Assembly: GCA_046046245.1 (NCBI GenBank)
Contig: JBJOKE010000045.1
Coordinates: 1 to 64,000, forward strand
DNA from: UBA4615 sp046046245
GTDB lineage: Bacteria; Pseudomonadota; Gammaproteobacteria; Burkholderiales; Burkholderiaceae_E
Direction: 5' to 3'
Length of the DNA: 64,000 nt
Below, piece after piece: positions 59,234-64,000 of the stretch; positions within the stretch are counted from its first letter, which is position 1, and each line of letters opens with the position of its first letter. Both the position numbers and the translations under genes were made by a program. The notes beneath the pieces are model-generated. The model did not search any database and had not been told where the DNA came from. It was given only the letters and a program-made list of their open reading frames with translations.

Positions 59234-60562
59234 ATGTCCGCCCTGCCGCAGTCCGCCCCGCCCGCCGTCGACCGCGCCGCGCTGATCGCGCGACGCGAGC
59301 GCTTCCTCAGCCCGTCGCTGAAGACCTTCCCGCTGTTCGCCGACGATCCGCTGGTGCTGGTCCGCGGCGAGGGCCAGTACGTCTTCGACGAGACCGGCCG
59401 GCGCTACCTCGACGGCACCGCGCAGAACGTCTGCATCAGCCTGGGCTTCGGGCATCCGGTCACGCTGCGGATGGCCTGGCAGGCGATGAACGAGATGCAG
59501 CACTGCACCTCGCTCTTCTTCCACGACGCGCCGGCGCGCTACGCCGAGGAGCTCGTCGCGCGGATGCCGGAAGGCGGCGACTGGGTCGTCCACCTCGTCA
59601 ACAGCGGCGCCGAGGCGATCGACCTCGCCTACGCGATGGCCCGGATGCACACCGGCCACTTCGAGATGGTCTCGCTGCGCAACGCCTACCACGGGCTGCA
59701 CTTCGGCGCGTCGGGCAGCGCGGCGTTCTCGCCGTGCCGCATGCCGACGGCGGCGATGCAGGGCTTCGTCCACGCGATGCATCCGGACCAGTACAAGGGC
59801 GCGTTCGGCCCCGATGCCGGCATCGAGCCCTATCTCGCCGAGCTGGAGCGGACGATCTTCTCGTCGACCTCCGGCCGCGTCGCCGGGATGATCGTCGAGC
59901 CGATCCAGGGCTTCGGCGGCGTGGTGCCGATGCCGCCGGGCTACATCGCGCGTGCGTTCGAGATCGTCCGCGCGGCGGGCGGGCTGTGCATCGTCGACGA
60001 GGTGCAGACCGGCTTCGGCCGGATGGGCTCGCACTACTGGGGCTTCGAGGCCCACGGCGCCACGCCCGACATCGTGGTGCTCGGCAAGGGCATGGGCAAC
60101 GGCTTCCCGATCGCCGGCGTGATCGCCCGGCGCGAGGTCGCCGAGTCGTTCACGAAGGTGCGCTTCTTCAACACCTTCGGCGGCAATCCGGTCGCGGTGG
60201 CCGCCGCGCGATCGGTGCTGCAGGTGATCGACGACGAGGACCTGCAGGAGAACGCGCACGCCCGCGGCGAACAGCTGCTCGCCGGGCTGCGGACGCTGCA
60301 GGCGCGCCACCCGCTGATCGGTGACGTCCGCGGCACCGGGTTGATCCTCGGCATCGAGGTGGTGAAGGACCGCCTCACCCGGGAGCCCGCGGTCGAGGCC
60401 GGTGACCGGATCCAGAAGCGGATGCGGGCGGCCGGCTTCATCAACGTGAAGGGCAGCGCGACGCGGAACTGCTTCCGGATCAACCCCCCGATGTGCATCA
60501 CCGCGCGCGACTGCGACGAGTGGCTCGACGCCTTCGATCGCGCGCTCGCCGCCGAGCGCTGA
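59234..60562 (+). CDS. Class-III pyridoxal-phosphate aminotransferase (AGXT2-like)
   Basis: This 442-residue fold-type I aminotransferase transfers an amino group between an omega-amino or 2-amino acid and a keto acid such as pyruvate or glyoxylate. The PLP lysine lies in DIVVLGKGMGNGFPIAGV, the Asp that binds the pyridine nitrogen in CIVDEVQTGFGRMG, and HLVNSGAEAIDLAYAMAR and RNAYHGLHFGASG hold phosphate-binding residues. The start is the ATG at 59234; an ATG-less longer frame upstream would cross the promoter. It precedes the rhodanese gene by 25 bp and is very likely co-transcribed. The context suggests amino-group removal from an imported compound. Confidence 0.92.
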   Translation: MSALPQSAPPAVDRAALIARRERFLSPSLKTFPLFADDPLVLVRGEGQYVFDETGRRYLDGTAQNVCISLGFGHPVTLRMAWQAMNEMQHCTSLFFHDAPARYAEELVARMPEGGDWVVHLVNSGAEAIDLAYAMARMHTGHFEMVSLRNAYHGLHFGASGSAAFSPCRMPTAAMQGFVHAMHPDQYKGAFGPDAGIEPYLAELERTIFSSTSGRVAGMIVEPIQGFGGVVPMPPGYIARAFEIVRAAGGLCIVDEVQTGFGRMGSHYWGFEAHGATPDIVVLGKGMGNGFPIAGVIARREVAESFTKVRFFNTFGGNPVAVAAARSVLQVIDDEDLQENAHARGEQLLAGLRTLQARHPLIGDVRGTGLILGIEVVKDRLTREPAVEAGDRIQKRMRAAGFINVKGSATRNCFRINPPMCITARDCDEWLDAFDRALAAER

Positions 60563-60587
60563 GCCGTCCGACCCCGAAGGAGCACCG

Positions 60588-62204
60588 ATGACCGCCACGA
60601 CGCCAGCCCGCATCGACCCGTCCGCGCTGCGCGAGCGCCTGGGCGACGGCGCCGAGATCGCGCTCGTCGACGTCCGCGACGGCGGCCCCTTCGCCCGTCG
60701 TCACCTGCTGACCGCCAGCAGCCTGCCGCTGGCCCAGGTCGAGCTGCGCGCGCCGGTGCTGCTGCCGCGGCGCGACGTCCGCGTCGTCGCGATGGACGCC
60801 GATGGCGCACCCGGCGGCGAGGCCGAGCGCGCGGCCGCGCTGCTGGCGCGCCACGGCTGGACCGACGTGTCGGTGCTGGCCGGCGGCCTCGCCGCCTGGG
60901 AGGCGGCCGGCCACGAGGTGTTCTCCGGCACCAACGTGCCGTCGAAGGCCTTCGGCGAGCATGTCGAGCACGCGTTCGACACGCCGCGCATCGAGCCGGG
61001 GGAACTCGACCGCTGGCGTGCCGAGGGCCGCGACCTCGTCGTCTTCGACTCGCGTCCGCTCGAGGAGTACCGGCAGGTCAGCATCCCCGGCGCGACCGAC
61101 TGTCCGGGTGCGGAGCTGGTGCTGCGCGTGCCCGGCGCGGTCCGCTCGCCGGACACGATCGTCGTGGTCAACTGCGCGGGCCGCACGCGGTCGATCCTCG
61201 GCGCGCAGAGCCTGCGCAACGCCGGGCTGCCGAATCCGGTCTACGCGCTGAAGAACGGCACCATGGGCTGGCACCTCGCCGGGCTGCGGACCGACCGCGG
61301 CCGCGAGAACCTCCTCGACGAGCCGACGGGCGAGGGCCTGGCCCGCGCGCAGCGGATGGCGGCCGAGGTCGCCCGCCGCTGGGGCGTGTCCGTCGTCGAC
61401 CGCGCGATCCTCGAGCGCTGGCGGGCGGATGCGTCCCGCACCACCTACGTGTTCGACGTGCGGCTGCCCGAGGCGTTCGCGGCGGGTCATCTGCCCGGCA
61501 GCCTGAACGCGCCGGGCGGGCAGCTGGTGCAGGCCACCGATACCTTCGCCGCGGTCCGCCACGCGCGGATCGTGCTGGTCGACCGGCACGCGGTGCAGGC
61601 GCCGATGACCGCCCACTGGCTCGGTCAGATGGGCTGGTCCGACGTGCACGTGCTCGCGGGCGGGCTCGACGGCCCGCTCGAGTCCGGAGCGGTCCGCGTG
61701 CCCGCTCTCGGCGAGGACCGGCTGACGGCCGAGGCGATCGACGTCGCCGGGTTGGCCGACGCGCTCGCTCGCGCTGCGGTCCGCGTCGTCGACGTCGGCG
61801 ACAGCTACTGGTACCGGAGCGCGCGCATTCCCGGCTCGGCGTATGCGATGCGCTCGAAGCTCGCCGCGGGCCTCGCGACGCTGCCGTCGGACGCCTCGCT
61901 GGTCTTCTGCTGCAACGACGGTCGCCTCGCCCGCCATGCCGCGCAGGATGCGCTCGCGCTCGGCCGGTCGGACGTGCGCTGGCTCGCGGGCGGTCGCGCC
62001 GCCTGGCGCGCGTCCGGACGGCCGGTCGAGGCCTGCCCCGGCGACGACGATCCGCTGCTGCTGACCGGGACCGACGACATGTGGTACCCGCCCTGGGCCC
62101 GCGGGGACGACGTCGAGGCGGCGATGCGCCAGTACCTGACCTGGGAAGTGGATCTGCTGAAGCAGCTCGAACGCGAGCCCTACCTGCGCTTCGCCGCGCC
62201 TTGA
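60588..62204 (+). CDS. Four-domain rhodanese-like sulfurtransferase
   Basis: This 538-residue cytoplasmic protein is built of four rhodanese-like domains at about 5-112, 133-235, 268-365 and 382-482. The active-site loop keeps cysteine only in domain 2 (VVNCAGRTRS, C196) and domain 4 (FCCNDGRLA, C441/C442). The equivalent positions in domains 1 and 3 are Asp (AMDADG, about residue 70; LVDRHAVQ, about 332). Each domain shows the closing LAGGxxAW-type motif (VLAGGLAAW, YALKNGTMGW, VLAGGLDG, WLAGGRAAW). Rhodaneses transfer sulfane sulfur. Alternating active and inactive domains suggests two tandem two-domain units. Its neighbours (aminotransferase, ABC transporter) point to sulfur from an imported amino acid or peptide. 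A 56-residue tail with WYPPWARGDDVE is unassigned. Confidence 0.92.
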   Translation: MTATTPARIDPSALRERLGDGAEIALVDVRDGGPFARRHLLTASSLPLAQVELRAPVLLPRRDVRVVAMDADGAPGGEAERAAALLARHGWTDVSVLAGGLAAWEAAGHEVFSGTNVPSKAFGEHVEHAFDTPRIEPGELDRWRAEGRDLVVFDSRPLEEYRQVSIPGATDCPGAELVLRVPGAVRSPDTIVVVNCAGRTRSILGAQSLRNAGLPNPVYALKNGTMGWHLAGLRTDRGRENLLDEPTGEGLARAQRMAAEVARRWGVSVVDRAILERWRADASRTTYVFDVRLPEAFAAGHLPGSLNAPGGQLVQATDTFAAVRHARIVLVDRHAVQAPMTAHWLGQMGWSDVHVLAGGLDGPLESGAVRVPALGEDRLTAEAIDVAGLADALARAAVRVVDVGDSYWYRSARIPGSAYAMRSKLAAGLATLPSDASLVFCCNDGRLARHAAQDALALGRSDVRWLAGGRAAWRASGRPVEACPGDDDPLLLTGTDDMWYPPWARGDDVEAAMRQYLTWEVDLLKQLEREPYLRFAAP

Positions 62205-62240
62205 CGGGGTCGGCCCGATTCCCGACACTGACCCCACAAC

Positions 62241-62254
62241 GGAACGCGTGTTCC
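62241..62254. promoter_or_regulatory. GGAACGCGTGTTCC dyad, copy 2
   Basis: GGAACGCGTGTTCC is a near-perfect inverted repeat, identical over 13 bp to the copy at 46887-46899. It stands 46 nt before the ATG of ABC receptor 3. Confidence 0.5.
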
Positions 62255-62300
62255 ATCATCAAGAACAGCCCGAATCGCCGGGCCCCGCAGGGAGACTCCG

Positions 62301-63863
62301 ATGAAGCGCCTGCTCGCCGCCACCCTCGTCACGCTCGCCGCGCTGCCCCTGCAGCAGGCCTCGGCGCAGACCGTGCGGATCGTCATGCACTCCGACCTGA
62401 AGATCCTCGATCCGACGGTCAGCACGCAGTACATCGTGCGCAACCACGGCTACCTGGTCTGGGACCAGCTGCTCGCGGTGGACGCGAAGGGCACGGTCCG
62501 TCCGCAGATGGCGGAGAAGTGGGACGTGAGCGCCGACCGGCTCACCTGGACCTTCCGGCTGCGCGACGGCCTGGAGTGGCACGACGGCACGCCGGTCACC
62601 GCCGAGGACTGCATCGCGTCGGTGAGGCGCTTCATCCGCCGCGACCCCACCGGGCTGCGGCTCGCGCCCTTCGTCGCGTCGATGGACGCGGTCGACGCGA
62701 AGACCTTCCGCCTCGTGCTGAAGGAGCCCTACGGCCTGGTGCTCGAGACGCTGTCCAAGCCCAGCCTCGCGCCGCTGCTGATCATGCCGAAGCGCGTCGC
62801 CGAGACCGACCCGGCCGAGCCGATCAAGCCCGAGCAGGTGATCGGCTCCGGCCCCTTCGTCTTCAAGCGCGACGAGTGGAAGCCGGGCGAGCGCGTGGTC
62901 TACGTGAAGAATCCGAAGTACCGGCCGCGCGCCGAGCCGCCTTCGGGCCTGGCCGGCGGCAAGGTCGCGATGGTGGACCGCGTCGAGTGGGTCAACATCA
63001 CCGACCCGCAGACCGCGGTCAACGCGCTGGTCCGGGGCGAGGTCGACGCCGTGGAGAACGTGCCGCCCGACCTGCTGCCGCTGCTCGAGAAGGAGAAGGG
63101 GCTGTTCCTCAAGCCCTTCACCTCGGGCCAGTACTTCGCGCGGATGAACCACGCGCATCCGCCCTTCGACAACCCGAAGATCCGCCAGGCCGCGATGATC
63201 GCGCTCAGCCAGGAGCAGATCCTGAAGGGCACGGTCGGCGACCCGAAGTACTACAAGGTCTGCCGATCGATGTACGCCTGCGGCAGCCCGCTCGCCACCG
63301 ACGTCGGCATGAAGGACCTGGTGAAGGGCGACGCGAAGCGCGCGGCCGCGCTGCTGAAGGAAGCCGGCTACGACGGCACGCCGGTGGTGCTGCCGTATCC
63401 CACCGACGTGACCCTGCTGGCGCCGCTCGGCCCGCTCGCCAAGCAGCAGCTCGAGCGCGCCGGCTTCAAGGTCCAGCTCGCGCCGTCCGACTGGCAGTCG
63501 ATGGGCGCGCGGCTGCGCAAGAAGGACAAGCCGGCCGACGGCGGCTGGTCGTTCTTCATGTCGTTCTACGACACGCGCGACGCGCTCGACCCGATCGGCC
63601 GGACCATGCTCAACACGAACTGCAGGACCTCGTTCCTCGGCTGGCCCTGCGACGACAAGATGGAGTCGCTGCGCGACGCGTTCACGCGCGCCTCCGACAT
63701 GGAGGCCAAGCGCGACCTCGCACGGCAGATCCAGGAGCGCAACAACGAGTTCGTCGCGTTCGTGACCCTCGGCGAGGCGAGCTTCGTGGGCGCGGTCTCG
63801 AAGAGCCTGGAGCAGGTGTTCGACGCGCCGTTCACGGTGTTCTGGGGCCTGAAGAAGAAGTGA
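62301..63863 (+). CDS. ABC transporter solute receptor, peptide family, receptor 3
   Basis: This 520-residue periplasmic family-5 binding protein has a signal peptide (1-22, ending QASAQ). Landmarks are VRIVMHSDLKILDPTVSTQYI, WTFRLRDGLEWHDGTPVTAEDC, GSGPFVFKRDEWKPGERVVYVKNPKYRPR, PFDNPKIRQAAMIALSQEQIL and a C-terminal ASFVGAVSKSLEQVF. It is distinct from receptors 1 and 2. A permease gene starts 46 bp downstream, so this is the receptor of a second transporter that continues beyond the window. The start is the ATG at 62301 with GCAGGGAGA upstream. Confidence 0.93.
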   Translation: MKRLLAATLVTLAALPLQQASAQTVRIVMHSDLKILDPTVSTQYIVRNHGYLVWDQLLAVDAKGTVRPQMAEKWDVSADRLTWTFRLRDGLEWHDGTPVTAEDCIASVRRFIRRDPTGLRLAPFVASMDAVDAKTFRLVLKEPYGLVLETLSKPSLAPLLIMPKRVAETDPAEPIKPEQVIGSGPFVFKRDEWKPGERVVYVKNPKYRPRAEPPSGLAGGKVAMVDRVEWVNITDPQTAVNALVRGEVDAVENVPPDLLPLLEKEKGLFLKPFTSGQYFARMNHAHPPFDNPKIRQAAMIALSQEQILKGTVGDPKYYKVCRSMYACGSPLATDVGMKDLVKGDAKRAAALLKEAGYDGTPVVLPYPTDVTLLAPLGPLAKQQLERAGFKVQLAPSDWQSMGARLRKKDKPADGGWSFFMSFYDTRDALDPIGRTMLNTNCRTSFLGWPCDDKMESLRDAFTRASDMEAKRDLARQIQERNNEFVAFVTLGEASFVGAVSKSLEQVFDAPFTVFWGLKKK

Positions 63864-63909
63864 CGACGGCGGCCGGGGCGGGGACGGGCGGCGCGCGCGG
63901 GGCACGCCG

Positions 63910-64000
63910 GTGATCGGGTTCGTCGCGCGCCGCGTCGCCGCGGTCGTGCCGGTGCTCCTGGTGGTCGCGGTGATCGTCTTCGGGATACTGCGTTCGGTGC
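63910..64000 (+). CDS. ABC transporter permease, DppB-like (truncated by window edge)
   Basis: A GTG at 63910 opens MIGFVARRVAAVVPVLLVVAVIVFGILRSV, the N-terminal signal-anchor helix of a DppB-type permease, and the frame runs off the window at 64000. The short spacing after receptor 3 (46 bp) and family agreement make it the second transporter's first permease. Only about 30 residues are visible. Confidence 0.75.
   Translation, partial: MIGFVARRVAAVVPVLLVVAVIVFGILRSV

Overview
The window is chromosomal DNA of very high G+C content, estimated by eye at a little over 70%. It looks like a betaproteobacterium of the order Burkholderiales. Supporting signs are exosortase-type EpsL/EpsE exopolysaccharide proteins, a FimV-like protein, a high-potential iron-sulfur protein, an orphan Bug/TctC receptor, a rsmD-coaD-ferredoxin block beside ftsY and M16 peptidases, and a ppx/ppk pair. 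The genus cannot be fixed from sequence alone. I found no rRNA, tRNA, insertion sequence, prophage or CRISPR array.

Layout. 1-3.2 kb: exopolysaccharide genes (a truncated undecaprenyl-phosphate sugar transferase on the minus strand, then EpsL and EpsE). 3.4-5.9 kb: two tandem paralogous degenerate EAL-HDOD signalling proteins. 6-9.9 kb: L-asparaginase II, then a 2-hydroxyacid dehydrogenase, an Ldh_2 oxidoreductase and an RraA-like protein. 10-16.2 kb: a short FimV-like protein, then a TRAP transporter (P, Q, M) followed by a gamma-glutamyltransferase, preceded by a textbook sigma-54 promoter. 16.3-18.2 kb: an HD-GYP sensor. 18.4-23.3 kb: a formylglycine-generating-enzyme-like protein, gentisate dioxygenase, maleylpyruvate/maleylacetoacetate isomerase, a lactonase-like metallo-beta-lactamase protein and an alpha/beta-hydrolase lipoprotein. 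23.4-34.4 kb: a GNAT protein, a hydratase, and a housekeeping block (ftsY, an M16 pair, rsmD, coaD, ferredoxin, ppx, ppk1). 34.5-39.1 kb: a triple-fasciclin lipoprotein, a DUF2817 peptidase-like protein and a ThDP-dependent enzyme.

39.2-64 kb is a catabolic and uptake region. It holds an amidohydrolase, three peptide-type ABC solute receptors, a complete ABC permease/ATPase set (DppBCDF-like), the start of a second permease, an MFS transporter, an acyl-CoA dehydrogenase, a HiPIP, two divergent TauD-like dioxygenases, a Bug receptor, an acyl-CoA ligase, a TetR regulator, an amidase, a class-III aminotransferase and an unusual four-domain rhodanese. An A/T-rich element (GGAAAG-purines-T5-7) precedes four of its transcription units and includes every T-run of five or more that I noticed in the window. 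A separate 13-bp string, GGAACGCGTGTTC, occurs upstream of two other units there. This suggests coordinated control of uptake and breakdown of small amide, peptide or organosulfur compounds; the substrate is not determinable from the sequence.

The most interesting signals are regulatory: the two shared motifs, the sigma-54 promoter with an upstream dyad, a Pho-box-like site in front of ppk1, several -10 hexamers 6-7 nt before a start codon (leaderless transcripts), and a translationally coupled 18-codon mini-ORF. Among proteins, the four-domain rhodanese with alternating active and inactive domains and the gentisate cluster without a recognisable fumarylpyruvate hydrolase stand out.
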